A stretch of 64,000 bases of DNA. Origin: Allochromatium vinosum DSM 180. GTDB lineage: Bacteria; Pseudomonadota; Gammaproteobacteria; Chromatiales; Chromatiaceae. Of this stretch, positions 1 to 7,898 are shown piece by piece. Location: assembly GCF_000025485.1 (NCBI RefSeq), contig NC_013851.1:2972001-3036000 (forward strand). Direction: 5' to 3'. The position numbers and the translations under genes were made by a program. Positions within the stretch are counted from its first letter, which is position 1, and each line of letters begins with the position of its first letter. Under the pieces are notes generated by a model. That model did not search any database, was not told where the DNA came from, and saw only the letters and a list, made by a program, of their open reading frames with translations.

Positions 1-1
1 G

Positions 2-184
2 ATCCATCCCGAGATCTTCTCCGACCGCATGGACCGGATGCAGGCGCTGTGCGAGCGCATCAGCCGCGAGATCCAGACCGTCGCCGGCATCCGCGCCCAT
101 GTCGATCTGGTCGAGCCGCGCAGCATCGAGCGCTTCGTCGGCAAGGCCAAGCGCGTGCTCGACAAGCGCGGCCTCACGGATTGA
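2..184 (+). CDS. Phenylacetate-CoA ligase-like protein, C-terminal end (partial)
   Basis: The window opens inside a gene; the last 60 codons are visible, ending in TGA at 182-184. The visible end reads as a small alpha/beta domain (IHPEIFSDRMDRMQ near the start, then a segment around VGKAKRVLDKRG just before the stop). This matches the C-terminal lid domain of the phenylacetate-CoA ligase branch of adenylate-forming enzymes, where a Lys near the end takes part in adenylation. The family makes aryl-CoA thioesters from aryl acids, CoA and ATP in the cytoplasm. The substrate cannot be told because the N-terminal domain lies outside the window. It sits 39 bases before the next gene, also on the plus strand, so the two may be cotranscribed. 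Confidence 0.7.
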   Translation: MHPEIFSDRMDRMQALCERISREIQTVAGIRAHVDLVEPRSIERFVGKAKRVLDKRGLTD

Positions 185-223
185 ATCGCCCGACCCTTTT
201 CACCCCACCATGAGAAACCACCG

Positions 224-1021
224 ATGAAGCATCCTGTCCTGCGTTCAGCCCGATTCGTCTCGCTCGGCCTGACGGCGCTCCTGGCGAGTGCCCTGTGTTC
301 ATCCATCGCCCTGGCCGAGGAGGACGGCGTCTTCATCGAAACGGTGAATCGCAGTTCGGGACTGACCGGCGAGGCGCCGACCGAGGAAGTCAGCCAAACC
401 TTCGTCGCTCACGGCAAGATGAAGGTCGCGAGCGCCGACCCGAACGGAACCGACATGATCCTCGATCCGGCCACGGGTGAGATGACCTTCATGAATCACG
501 GCGTCAAGGAGTTCTACAAGATCAACGCCAAAAGCATGATGGAAGGGCTGTCCAAGCCGGGTATGGATCAGATGCGCGCCATGATGGAGCAGACCAAGGT
601 CACGGTCGAACCGACCGACGAGACGCGCGAGATCAACGGCTGGAACTGCCGCAAGTATCGCGTGGCCAAGACCGGCATGATGGAGATCGAGCAGGAGATC
701 TGGGCCACCGAGGACGTGGATCTGGACCTGGATCGTTACACCGATCTGATGAGCCTGTCCGGCCCCGATGGTCTGCTAGGTGATTCCGAGGCCGGACGCG
801 CGCAACGCGCCGAGATGGAGAAGATCAAGGGCTATCCGATCCTGACCAAGTCCAAGATGCAGCTCATGGGCACCAACATGGAGAGCGAGACCGAGGTGCG
901 CGTCATCCGCCGCGAGCCGATGGCGGCCAGCCTGTTCGAGGTGCCGGCCGATTACAAGGAACGTGAGATGAACATGCCGGGCGCGCCGAGTGCGCATGGT
1001 GCGCCGGCCGGGCATCCCTGA
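224..1021 (+). CDS. Secreted DUF4412-like protein
   Basis: A 265-residue exported protein. The N-terminus is a clear Sec signal peptide (Arg-containing start, hydrophobic core LGLTALLASALCSSIALA, cut before EEDG). The mature part alternates short beta-like segments and has a Met-rich middle (around MMEGLSKPGMDQMRAMMEQ), a conserved-looking INGWNCRKYRV segment at about residues 137-147, and a His/Pro/Gly-rich tail. The overall pattern (IDPATGEMTFMNH, then a WNCRKY segment) fits the DUF4412 family of periplasmic proteins of unknown function. The Met- and His-rich stretches could bind metal, but this is a guess. It may be cotranscribed with the ligase-like gene upstream. A hairpin 15 bases after the stop probably ends the transcript. 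Confidence 0.75.
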   Translation: MKHPVLRSARFVSLGLTALLASALCSSIALAEEDGVFIETVNRSSGLTGEAPTEEVSQTFVAHGKMKVASADPNGTDMILDPATGEMTFMNHGVKEFYKINAKSMMEGLSKPGMDQMRAMMEQTKVTVEPTDETREINGWNCRKYRVAKTGMMEIEQEIWATEDVDLDLDRYTDLMSLSGPDGLLGDSEAGRAQRAEMEKIKGYPILTKSKMQLMGTNMESETEVRVIRREPMAASLFEVPADYKEREMNMPGAPSAHGAPAGHP

Positions 1022-1035
1022 GTGTGATCGCGGCT

Positions 1036-1058
1036 TGCTCGGGCCATGCGCCCGAGCA
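1036..1058 (+). terminator. Hairpin after the DUF4412-like gene
   Basis: A perfect 9-bp inverted repeat (TGCTCGGGC / GCCCGAGCA) encloses a 5-base loop and starts 15 bases after the stop codon. It lacks a T-run, so it is a terminator-like or transcript-stabilising hairpin rather than a textbook intrinsic terminator. Confidence 0.5.
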
Positions 1059-1366
1059 TAGCGTCGAGCAGCGTGACTCCCTGCATCGTCCTCGATCGTT
1101 CTGGCCCGTGACAGGGCTGGGCTGTAGCCACCATGCCGACGCGGGTGTCGGAGTTTTCGATGATCTTTTTCAGCGGGGGCATGGATTAGGTTTCAGGTTG
1201 GGGCATTGGCAGCCGCTGGGTCGGCGCCTGGAGGCAAAGACACCCCATCGATTTGCCACCGAGTAAACTGTTCGGGGACTTGACAGCGAACCCGTCGAGC
1301 AGGATTGGCGGCCAGGTCGAATCGGTCGGCGGCGTGGCGTTGGGGGCCGTCATGACGCTCTCCCGG
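1059..1366. other. Spacer between convergent genes, no intact gene
   Basis: About 308 bases between the DUF4412-like gene and the convergent TerD-nuclease gene. No convincing intact coding frame is present. On the minus strand, starting at ATG 1182, a short stretch reading MPPLKKIIENSDTRVG looks like the cytoplasmic start of a voltage-gated-channel-like protein but then loses coding character, so at most it is a decayed gene start. Confidence 0.4.
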
Positions 1367-2659
1367 TCATGGATGAATCAGTGTGTCTTCCACGACCTGC
1401 TGGATGACCTCGTTGTCGAAGCTGCATCCGGTGTCACGCTTGATGACGAGGCGGATCTTGTTGATGACGTCCTCGGTCAGGAGGGCACGGATGAGGCTTT
1501 CGCGTGTCAGGGCGCTGACCTCGTTCCAGTGTTTCTCCAGCATCCCCTTGCGCGTCATCCCAAAGCGCGAGATCAACAACAGGCGTTCGCAGTCCTCCAG
1601 ACTGACATCAGGCAGCAGGTCAACCGAGAAGACCAGATTGGCCGTGACCATGTCATGCGTAGCGATATGGTAGACGCGCCAGGTGGCGAGATTGGTCAGC
1701 AGTGCCCAGCGGATGCCGGAATAGGCACCGTAGGAGGTGGACTGGAAGACATGCTTGTCGCGCAAAGTGAGTCCTGCACGCTTACTCTCGCCGACGATGA
1801 GATCCTGATCACCGACAGCCAGCACATAGTCGGCCTTGCGCCCCTGAACCTTCTGCTCGGCCTTGATCTCGTCCATTGAATACCCGAGCACGTCCATCAG
1901 GATCTTGTCGAGGATCATGCGGGTATTGCTCTCGTTGAGCTGATTGTCGACGGCGGCCCGGATTTGCGGCAGGAAGCGGCGCAACGCCTTCTGCAGGGCT
2001 TCGGCCTTTTCAGCGCGCACCTGCTTGGGTGAGCGACGGCGACTGAGGGTGACGGGTGGATTGTTCCTGTCGTCTTCGGAGGCTTCAGTTTCCTCGGCCG
2101 TCGACGACTGGAGGTTGACGCCAAGTGCTGTGGCCAGGGTGTCGAGTCCACCGTTGTACCCCTGCCCCACGGCACGGAACTTCCAGGTTCCCTGGTGGCG
2201 GTAGAGATCACCAAGCATCAAGGCGCGTTCCCGTCCGGCAGGCTTGAGATCGAAGCGAATCAATTCGTCTTCGCCGGCCAGATCCGTGAGACGAATGTAG
2301 AGTTGGTCGAGCAACCCGCAATGAGGGCAGCCTTCGACATCGGGTTCAGTCGCCAGGGTGACGGTGAAGATGATCTTGGTGACATCTTCGGGGACACGAT
2401 CCAAAAAGGCGCGGAAACGGCGCTGGTCGTCGTCTGGCTCGCTCTCCAGAATGAGCGAGCCGCACGGTGTTTCGGCCTGGTTGTAGAAGACGAAGTCCTG
2501 ATCGTGTCGTACCTGGCCTGTCGAACCGATCAGAAACGCACAGGCGTCGATGTCCCAGGACACCCCGGCATCCCACCCGATACCGACGAGGATACGGTTT
2601 TGAACCAGCGGCGCATTGGCCCCCTGTTGCAACTCCAGCCCCATGATCTCATCCCTCAA
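1367..2659 (-). CDS. TerD domain fused to a PD-(D/E)XK nuclease-like domain
   Basis: A 430-residue two-domain protein. Residues 6-182 are a TerD domain: DIDACAFLIG at 37-46, DFVFYNQ at 55-61, and the block GTWKFRAVGQGYNGGL at 157-172 are typical. The acidic loop that in TerD carries the Ca-binding GDGDDE-type motif is shortened to a DDD run at 76-78, so metal binding may differ. After a charged linker (183-215), residues 216-430 resemble the N-terminal nuclease region of type I restriction HsdR subunits: D277 (in RKADYVL), then E291-S-K293 (in IVGESK) form a PD-(D/E)XK site. TerD proteins act in stress and tellurite/phage response; the fused nuclease suggests a DNA- or RNA-cutting effector, which is inference. 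The start may instead be Met6, which gives the usual TerD N-terminus MGLELQ; both have a purine-rich site upstream. No terB/terC neighbours are present. Confidence 0.8.
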   Translation of the reverse strand: MRDEIMGLELQQGANAPLVQNRILVGIGWDAGVSWDIDACAFLIGSTGQVRHDQDFVFYNQAETPCGSLILESEPDDDQRRFRAFLDRVPEDVTKIIFTVTLATEPDVEGCPHCGLLDQLYIRLTDLAGEDELIRFDLKPAGRERALMLGDLYRHQGTWKFRAVGQGYNGGLDTLATALGVNLQSSTAEETEASEDDRNNPPVTLSRRRSPKQVRAEKAEALQKALRRFLPQIRAAVDNQLNESNTRMILDKILMDVLGYSMDEIKAEQKVQGRKADYVLAVGDQDLIVGESKRAGLTLRDKHVFQSTSYGAYSGIRWALLTNLATWRVYHIATHDMVTANLVFSVDLLPDVSLEDCERLLLISRFGMTRKGMLEKHWNEVSALTRESLIRALLTEDVINKIRLVIKRDTGCSFDNEVIQQVVEDTLIHP

Positions 2660-2679
2660 CCTTGAACCATGACAGGATG

Positions 2680-2692
2680 ATTGTAGCTACAA
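2680..2692 (-). promoter_or_regulatory. Putative -10 box overlapped by a 12-bp palindrome, upstream of the TerD-nuclease gene
   Basis: The sequence TTGTAGCTACAA at 2681-2692 is a perfect palindrome. Read on the minus strand its second half runs into TACAAT (2685 to 2680), a good -10 hexamer located 21 bases upstream of the start codon. An operator overlapping the -10 would suit a repressed stress gene. No clear -35 is seen. Confidence 0.4.
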
Positions 2693-2753
2693 GCGTACTT
2701 GAACACACACCGATCGAACCGAGATCCGTCTCAACAAGCCCTGTCCTGACGTT

Positions 2754-4277
2754 TCAACAACCAGACGACTGAACCAAGGCCGCAATTCGGGCGCGGTCGT
2801 ATTTGCCTGAATCGAGCAGCGGCAGCCACTCCAGTCTGAGAAAAGCGCGCGGACACTCGGGGCCGCTCAGATGGCTTTGGCACCAGTCGGCCAATTCGGT
2901 CTCATCACGTGTGCCGGCATAGACCGCCGTCAATCGATGCCCCCAAACGGGGTCCAGGCCGGCGACGATCTGCACCTCGCTCACGCCAGGCGCCTCCTGC
3001 ACGACTTGGGCGACCTTGGTCAGTGACACATTCGTTCCGCCGATCACCCGCCTATCGTCGGTGCGTCCCAATATCCGCAACTGCTCCGTATCAGTCAGAC
3101 AGCCGAGATCGGCCGGCGCGAACCAGCCCCCCTCCTCCAGTCCCTGCCCTGGCCGACGTTCAGGATTGGCGTAGCCGAGCATCAGCATGGGTCCACGGAT
3201 GCGCAGACGTTCGGGCGATGCGTCACACCCCGGCGCCTCGACGTCGACATCGGGCAGGAGCGTACCGACGAGGCTGGTATCCAGCTCGCCATCATCCACC
3301 GCGAGCGGTCCACTGGTAGCGATCTGCGACCCGGTCTCGGTCATGCCATAGGTGAGCCGGATCGGCCAGCCGGCCGCCAGCGCGCGTTCGGCCAGCGGAC
3401 GGCTCAGAGCCTGTCCGCCGACCAGCACCACGCGCAGACTCGGCGGCGCCCGCCCCCCCAGATCCAGCAGACGTGCGAGCATGGGCGGAACGAGCGAGAC
3501 ATGGGTCACACCATGCGCCTCCAGCTCGCGCCGCACGGTCGGCGCATCGAAGCCATCATGCAGCCGCAGACGCGCGCCCGCGCGCGCCGCGCGATAGAGA
3601 ATGGCCGCGCCGCCGATATGACTGAGCCGCAGACAACAGAGCCAGGTCGACTCGGCCGTGACGCCGAGCCGCGCATTGACGCGACTGGCCGAGGCCCGCA
3701 GTCCGGCGTAGCCGTGCATGACGATCTGGGGATGACCGCTGCTGCCGCTGGTCTTGATCAGGAGCGCGGCGCGTGATTCGGGTGAGACGTGTGTGGTTTG
3801 GGTCGCGTCCGAGAGCGGGACCAAGCCGGTCGAATCAGGATTCCACAGCCATTCGACCCCAGCCAGCTTCGCCAGCGCCAGACGCTCGGTCGGGTCGAGG
3901 CCAGAACGATAGGGAAAGAGCCCGGCACCGATCCGGCCGAGCGCGAGCATCGTCAGGGTCAGATCGAGGGCAGGCGAGTCGGGCGCCATCACGACCTGTC
4001 CGGGTCTCAGGCCGCACTCCATGAACGCAACGGCACGCTCAGCGACCTGATGCGCAAACGCATCCGCCTCGAGCCGGTCCCCATCGGTGATGAGCACCAG
4101 CCCCGGATCGTTCAACCAGTAGGAATCGTGCGGAAGCGAGCGACGCGCTATGACCAGCGCCCCTCGAACAGGCAGCTTGGATCGCCCATGGCCTGACAGG
4201 CGGTCTCGGTGAAGACGGTATCCGGATGCACCAGCACCCGGAACAACCGCTCGAAGGTGCCGGCATAGAAGTCGCAC
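2754..4277 (-). CDS. AMP-dependent acyl-CoA synthetase/ligase family protein
   Basis: An adenylate-forming enzyme of the menE/acyl-CoA ligase type. Motifs seen in order: the P-loop segment TSGSSGHPQ (the usual lysine after HP is Gln), the A5 motif TYGMTETG, the A7 region ADLGCLTDTEQLRILGR, and near the end DSGKYDR, which carries the A10 lysine. The family activates an acid as an acyl-adenylate and moves it to CoA or another acceptor; the substrate is unknown. The longest frame begins at ATG 4277, inside bchJ, but homology-like sequence starts only near codon 50, after the bchJ stop at 4148. No ATG exists there, so the true start may be TTG 4115, GTG 4097 or a rarer codon. It is the last gene of the bch array, overlapping or abutting bchJ, so it is probably cotranscribed with pigment genes. 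A link to pigment or lipid modification is inference only. Confidence 0.75.
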   Translation of the reverse strand: MRLLCRHLRAVVPGAGASGYRLHRDRLSGHGRSKLPVRGALVIARRSLPHDSYWLNDPGLVLITDGDRLEADAFAHQVAERAVAFMECGLRPGQVVMAPDSPALDLTLTMLALGRIGAGLFPYRSGLDPTERLALAKLAGVEWLWNPDSTGLVPLSDATQTTHVSPESRAALLIKTSGSSGHPQIVMHGYAGLRASASRVNARLGVTAESTWLCCLRLSHIGGAAILYRAARAGARLRLHDGFDAPTVRRELEAHGVTHVSLVPPMLARLLDLGGRAPPSLRVVLVGGQALSRPLAERALAAGWPIRLTYGMTETGSQIATSGPLAVDDGELDTSLVGTLLPDVDVEAPGCDASPERLRIRGPMLMLGYANPERRPGQGLEEGGWFAPADLGCLTDTEQLRILGRTDDRRVIGGTNVSLTKVAQVVQEAPGVSEVQIVAGLDPVWGHRLTAVYAGTRDETELADWCQSHLSGPECPRAFLRLEWLPLLDSGKYDRARIAALVQSSGC

Positions 4278-4768
4278 AGCGGCTCATCGGCCATGGTCCC
4301 GCGACAGAGCGGCGAATGCGTGATCTCGATCCGTGGCGGACTCTCGGACGTGACGGCGAAATGCCCGGTCCCGACGAAGGTCCAGGCATTGCCCGAGATC
4401 GCCTTGAGCAGGGTGCGACTGGCCAACTTCGCCGGCAGGATCTTGAGCAGCGCCTGAGCCGGACGCGGAATGCGCCGCGCGAGCAGATAGTCGCCGGTCC
4501 GCCGCCCGGCATCGCGCGCGATCTCACGCGCCTCGGCGATCCCGAGTTCATCGCGCAACGCCTGTTGCAGCGCGATGACCTCTTCCTCCGGCACCATGGC
4601 CTCGGGGAGCGCATCGAGATAGCCGCCCAGGCCGGCCCGCTGGAACACCGCCTCGGCGACCGTGCGCCCGCGCTGTTCGTTCAGCGCCTCGAAGACGCGG
4701 ATGATGGCATTGGGGCCGATACGGCCATGATTGTCTGTTTGACTCACGAGGACATCCTGAAACGCCAC
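4148..4768 (-). CDS. bchJ: BchJ, bacteriochlorophyll 4-vinyl-reduction accessory protein (V4R domain)
   Basis: A 206-residue protein matching BchJ in length and layout. It has an N-terminal helical part (IGPNAIIRVFEAL, then a helix-rich stretch to about residue 110) and a C-terminal V4R (4-vinyl reductase) domain with its characteristic ending, LCDFYAGTFERLFRVLV followed by a Cys-containing EtACQAMGDPSCLFEG segment. BchJ was first reported as the 8-vinyl reductase; later work on other reductases (BciA/BciB) makes an accessory or substrate-handling role more likely. The start overlaps the end of hemN by 25 bases, so the two genes are translationally coupled. The V4R domain is also found in small-molecule-binding regulators, so binding of a porphyrin-like ligand fits both the family and the location. 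Confidence 0.88.
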   Translation of the reverse strand: MAFQDVLVSQTDNHGRIGPNAIIRVFEALNEQRGRTVAEAVFQRAGLGGYLDALPEAMVPEEEVIALQQALRDELGIAEAREIARDAGRRTGDYLLARRIPRPAQALLKILPAKLASRTLLKAISGNAWTFVGTGHFAVTSESPPRIEITHSPLCRGTMADEPLCDFYAGTFERLFRVLVHPDTVFTETACQAMGDPSCLFEGRWS

Positions 4769-6114
4769 TGACTACTACTGCAATCGATCAGATCGTCCTG
4801 ATCGGAACAGAGACCATGCAGGATGTAACGCCCCTGGGGCGTGACCCGAATGCCCTCCTCCGAGATCTCGACCAGACCCTGCTCGGCCTTGCGGCAGAGC
4901 TGTTCGTACTCGTGATCGAGATCGGCCGCCGAACTGGCCGGAAGCTGAAGATTGCACATGAGATGGAGCAGAGCCTGACGCCGACGCCGGTCGGCTTCGT
5001 CGAGACGCCGGCCCCAGGCCACGGGGAACTGACCATTGTTCAACCGCATCTGCCAGACACGCAGATCGCTTTCGTTGCGGATCAGCGCATCGGCCAGTTC
5101 GGCCGTGCCGCTCGGCCCGAACGCCAGTACCTGACGGTCTGCGCTGGTGGTGTAGCCGAGCGAGTTGCGATAGAGCCGCCCGTCGACCTGCGCCTCATAG
5201 AGCTCGTCGTCTTCGAGCACGAACAGATCCAGTCCGACCCAGCGATAACCGGCCTCGGTGAAGGTGCGCACGGCGCGATGGAAGAGCGCGAGTTTTTCGG
5301 CGGGGGTCGGGAGATGGGCGGTGTTGATGGCGTGCTGGTGGGGGCGGCGGGCGGGATCATGGGCATAGCTGAAACAGGCGACCCGATCCGGCCCCAGATC
5401 CAGCACCTGGTCCAGAGTCGCCTGGAAGCCGCGCGGAGTCTGGAACGGCAACCCATAGACCAGATCCAGATTGATGCTCTCGAACCCGGTCTGGCGTGCG
5501 GTCAGGAAGACATCGCGCACCATGTTGAGCGACTGTACCCGCCCGATGGCGCGCTGCACGTCGAGATTGAGATCCTGGACGCCAAAGCTGATACGCTCGA
5601 AGCCTAGGCCATGGATGAGTTCGAGCTGACCGACCGAGGCACGACGCGGGTTGCACTCGATGGAGGCGCAGGACTCGGGAGCCAGTTCGAAATGGCTCTC
5701 GACGATCTCCATCAATCGTGCCAGTTGCGGTTCGTTGAGATGGTTCGGGGTGCCGCCGCCGACATGGAGCTGCTGAATCGGACGACGCCGACCGATGCGC
5801 TCCGTCACCATGTCCATCTCGCGCTCGAGTGCGTCGAGATACTGGTCGACTTTCTCCAGACTATGCGTCACCGTCGTGTCACAGGCGCAGTAGAGACAGC
5901 GCACATGACAGAAGGGCACATGGATGTAGAGCGCTAGATTACCATCAGGTGCCTGACGAAGTGTGTCCAGGACGTCCAGATACTGCGTCTGTGTGAAAGG
6001 CTTGTCCCCGGCCGACCCCAGGGAGGACATCGGACAACCAGGCGCCGCGAGGTCGTGCCGTTCGAGGAATTCCAATGGAAGGCTCGTAGGGAGAGGAGGC
6101 GCCATGTCTGTCAC
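4744..6114 (-). CDS. hemN: HemN-type oxygen-independent coproporphyrinogen III oxidase
   Basis: A 456-residue radical-SAM enzyme. The cluster motif C69-x3-C73-x2-C76-x-C78 (in VPFCHVRCLYCAC) is the HemN signature, with the fourth Cys characteristic of true coproporphyrinogen oxidases. It is followed by the glycine-rich SAM site VGGGTP and the ISFGVQD and LVYGLPFQT blocks. Length matches the E. coli HemN class. It decarboxylates two propionates of coproporphyrinogen III to vinyls without O2 in the cytoplasm, supplying protoporphyrinogen for both heme and bacteriochlorophyll. It lies between puhE and bchJ on the minus strand, so anaerobic porphyrin supply is wired into the photosynthesis operon. 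A 354-base gap upstream suggests it also has its own promoter. Confidence 0.93.
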   Translation of the reverse strand: MTDMAPPLPTSLPLEFLERHDLAAPGCPMSSLGSAGDKPFTQTQYLDVLDTLRQAPDGNLALYIHVPFCHVRCLYCACDTTVTHSLEKVDQYLDALEREMDMVTERIGRRRPIQQLHVGGGTPNHLNEPQLARLMEIVESHFELAPESCASIECNPRRASVGQLELIHGLGFERISFGVQDLNLDVQRAIGRVQSLNMVRDVFLTARQTGFESINLDLVYGLPFQTPRGFQATLDQVLDLGPDRVACFSYAHDPARRPHQHAINTAHLPTPAEKLALFHRAVRTFTEAGYRWVGLDLFVLEDDELYEAQVDGRLYRNSLGYTTSADRQVLAFGPSGTAELADALIRNESDLRVWQMRLNNGQFPVAWGRRLDEADRRRRQALLHLMCNLQLPASSAADLDHEYEQLCRKAEQGLVEISEEGIRVTPQGRYILHGLCSDQDDLIDCSSSQWRFRMSS

Positions 6115-6468
6115 CCACCGAATCGGTTTGAGTCGTTGTCATTCTAGTCCTCACAGCGGGAACCCGCACGATCGCCTGACCCCGACGCAAGCTCCTGAAC
6201 ACGCCTCACGCCGTCCACGCAGCGACTGTCATATCGGCGCGATTCGATCGCGCATCGCCAGCGATCACTCGACCGGACACGGGCGTTCAGATTGGATTGA
6301 CTCGGGATGCACCGCAAGCGCTGGAGTGCGACGGTCCCCAAACGTCGAGCGGGGAGTATAGCGAGACTCGCCCCCAAGCTCCAGTGTATCGCCTAAAACT
6401 GAAAAAGTTCCCAAGCCATGGGGCGCCCAACGGGACTCACCGCGCGGCCGCTTCAGACCATGGTGCCG
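6115..6468 (-). promoter_or_regulatory. Spacer upstream of hemN with a possible promoter
   Basis: A 354-base stretch without a gene between puhE and hemN. On the minus strand TATACT (6360 to 6355) is a good -10 hexamer; the matching -35 position (TGGAGC, 17-base spacing) agrees at only three of six bases. It would give a leader of roughly 230 bases for hemN. No FNR-type TTGAT-N4-ATCAA and no TGT-N12-ACA palindrome was found by eye. Confidence 0.35.
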
Positions 6469-7299
6469 TCAGGGTGAGGCAACCACACGCTGGTGCGTCA
6501 TCGCATCGTTTTCGGTCGTGCTCGGATGCTCAGTCTGGTCCTGGTGAGGCGGTAGCGCCCAGGCCCAGAGCGCCTCATCAGGCAACGGCAGCACCAGGAG
6601 CCAGTGCTCCAGGATCGCGAGTCCCAACAGACTGGCCACCAGGATCAGCCCCACGGCGTCGGCACCCGTGACTTCGGGCGAGAGCGCCTCCAGCACGATC
6701 AGCACATCGACGATGGTGGCCAGGGTGACGGAGACCGGAAACAGCAGATTCATCGCGCGCTTGACCATGTAGGTCTTGAGATAACGCAGCGGCTCAGGCA
6801 GCCAGTCCTCGTTGAGGTTGGGCACGCCCAGGAACAGATTGAGCTTGGCACTCCAGCGCATGATCCAGAGCACGATGAAGGTCCAGGTACCGACCTTGTT
6901 CGGCTCGCCCCAGGTGGCCAGCACCATGAACAGCACGGTGCCGAGGATCAGGAGTTCATGATAGAGACTGGTGAGGATCGCCAGTCCGAAGCGCCTCCAC
7001 TTCGAGCAGCCCGGCGGGCAGGCCGTCTTGCGCGGCCCGGTGATCAGGCCGGTGAAGTAGCTCATCTCGATCACGCCCCAGATCACCACGCCCGCCGTAA
7101 AGGCGACATAGGCACCGGCCACGCTGGTCGAGGCACTACTCACGATCAGGACAAAAATAGCGATGGCCAGGACGACCGAACCGCCCATCAGCGTCCAGCG
7201 GAAAGTGCGTCCGGGCAGATTGTCGAGATAGAGCACGACCCCCGTACTGAACCACCAGAGTCCGAGCGCGAACAGGAGTGGGAAACCGTAATCAGCCAT
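6469..7299 (-). CDS. puhE: PuhE, photosynthetic complex assembly membrane protein (DUF3623)
   Basis: A 276-residue multi-spanning membrane protein. The opening MADYGFPLLFALGLWWFSTGV, the EMSYFTGLITGPRK segment at about residues 87-100, and the block FIVLWIMRWSAKLNLFLGVPN (about 140-160) are typical of PuhE. About seven hydrophobic segments can be picked out. PuhE is needed for normal reaction-centre and light-harvesting assembly and affects bacteriochlorophyll flow; its biochemistry is unknown. It lies downstream of puhC in the same direction, but a 128-base gap with a strong hairpin separates them, so expression may be set lower than puhABC. The C-terminal 30 residues are polar and family-variable. 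Confidence 0.9.
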   Translation of the reverse strand: MADYGFPLLFALGLWWFSTGVVLYLDNLPGRTFRWTLMGGSVVLAIAIFVLIVSSASTSVAGAYVAFTAGVVIWGVIEMSYFTGLITGPRKTACPPGCSKWRRFGLAILTSLYHELLILGTVLFMVLATWGEPNKVGTWTFIVLWIMRWSAKLNLFLGVPNLNEDWLPEPLRYLKTYMVKRAMNLLFPVSVTLATIVDVLIVLEALSPEVTGADAVGLILVASLLGLAILEHWLLVLPLPDEALWAWALPPHQDQTEHPSTTENDAMTHQRVVASP

Positions 7300-7344
7300 G
7301 CGTGAACTGCGTCTCGGAGGTAGTCGGCGTGGAGGATAGCGGAG

Positions 7345-7366
7345 AACGGCCCGATGACGGGCCGTT
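7345..7366 (-). terminator. Strong hairpin between puhC and puhE
   Basis: A perfect 9-bp inverted repeat (AACGGCCCG / CGGGCCGTT) with a 4-base loop lies 61 bases after the puhC stop. There is no T-run, so it may act as a partial terminator or as a 3-prime stabiliser of the puhABC transcript, setting a lower dose of puhE. Confidence 0.5.
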
Positions 7367-7427
7367 TGTGATCAGAGCCGACACGCGCACGCCCGCTTGC
7401 GGACGCACCCGTGTTCGGCCCTCCATC

Positions 7428-7886
7428 TCAGCGCTGCACGGGCGCCGAGGGCAGGAACACCGCGAACGACGCCTCGTTGTCCACACCATAGGCACGCAGG
7501 TCGAGCCGGATCCCCGTGATCGGGTCTTCGAGCGTCAACATGCCATCCTCGCGCCGCGCTAGATGGAAGGGTTCGCTGATGTCGGCCTTGAACCCCTTGC
7601 GCTGGCGTTCCATGCTCCGCAGCATGCCGCGCACGAATCCCTCTCCGCCGGGCGGCAGGGTCTGGATGAGCTCGCCCGAGGCCCCGTCACGCACGGCCAT
7701 GGAGCCGTCCGTCTGCTCGACGAAGCGGATGTCGCGCGACTCGACCTCGGCCAGGAAGGGAGCCTGGGGCATCATGTAGCCGGTCAGACGCGCAAAGGCG
7801 ATCATGACGATGGTGAAGCCCAGCAGGGCGCCGACAGCGATCAGGACGCCCTTGGGAAAGGTGCGCCCCTCGAATGCATCACTCAC
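7428..7886 (-). CDS. puhC: PuhC, photosynthetic complex assembly protein
   Basis: A 152-residue protein with one N-terminal membrane anchor (GVLIAVGALLGFTIVMIAFA, about residues 13-32) and a periplasmic domain. The IRFVEQTDGSMAVRDGASGE stretch and the FVRGMLRSMERQRKG segment are typical PuhC landmarks; the domain ends with a predicted beta-rich ITGIRLDLRAYG. PuhC assists reaction-centre and core-antenna organisation in the inner membrane. The start is GTG, 7 bases after a GAGG ribosome site, and the gene follows puhB by 12 bases, so puhABC is one unit. Confidence 0.9.
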   Translation of the reverse strand: MSDAFEGRTFPKGVLIAVGALLGFTIVMIAFARLTGYMMPQAPFLAEVESRDIRFVEQTDGSMAVRDGASGELIQTLPPGGEGFVRGMLRSMERQRKGFKADISEPFHLARREDGMLTLEDPITGIRLDLRAYGVDNEASFAVFLPSAPVQR

Positions 7887-7898
7887 TCACTGACCTCA

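Noticed and set aside
952-1182. A 76-codon minus-strand frame starting like a voltage-gated channel (MPPLKKIIENSDTRVG)
   Set aside because: Only the first 16 residues look protein-like; the rest runs into the complement of the DUF4412-like gene, so it is at most a remnant.
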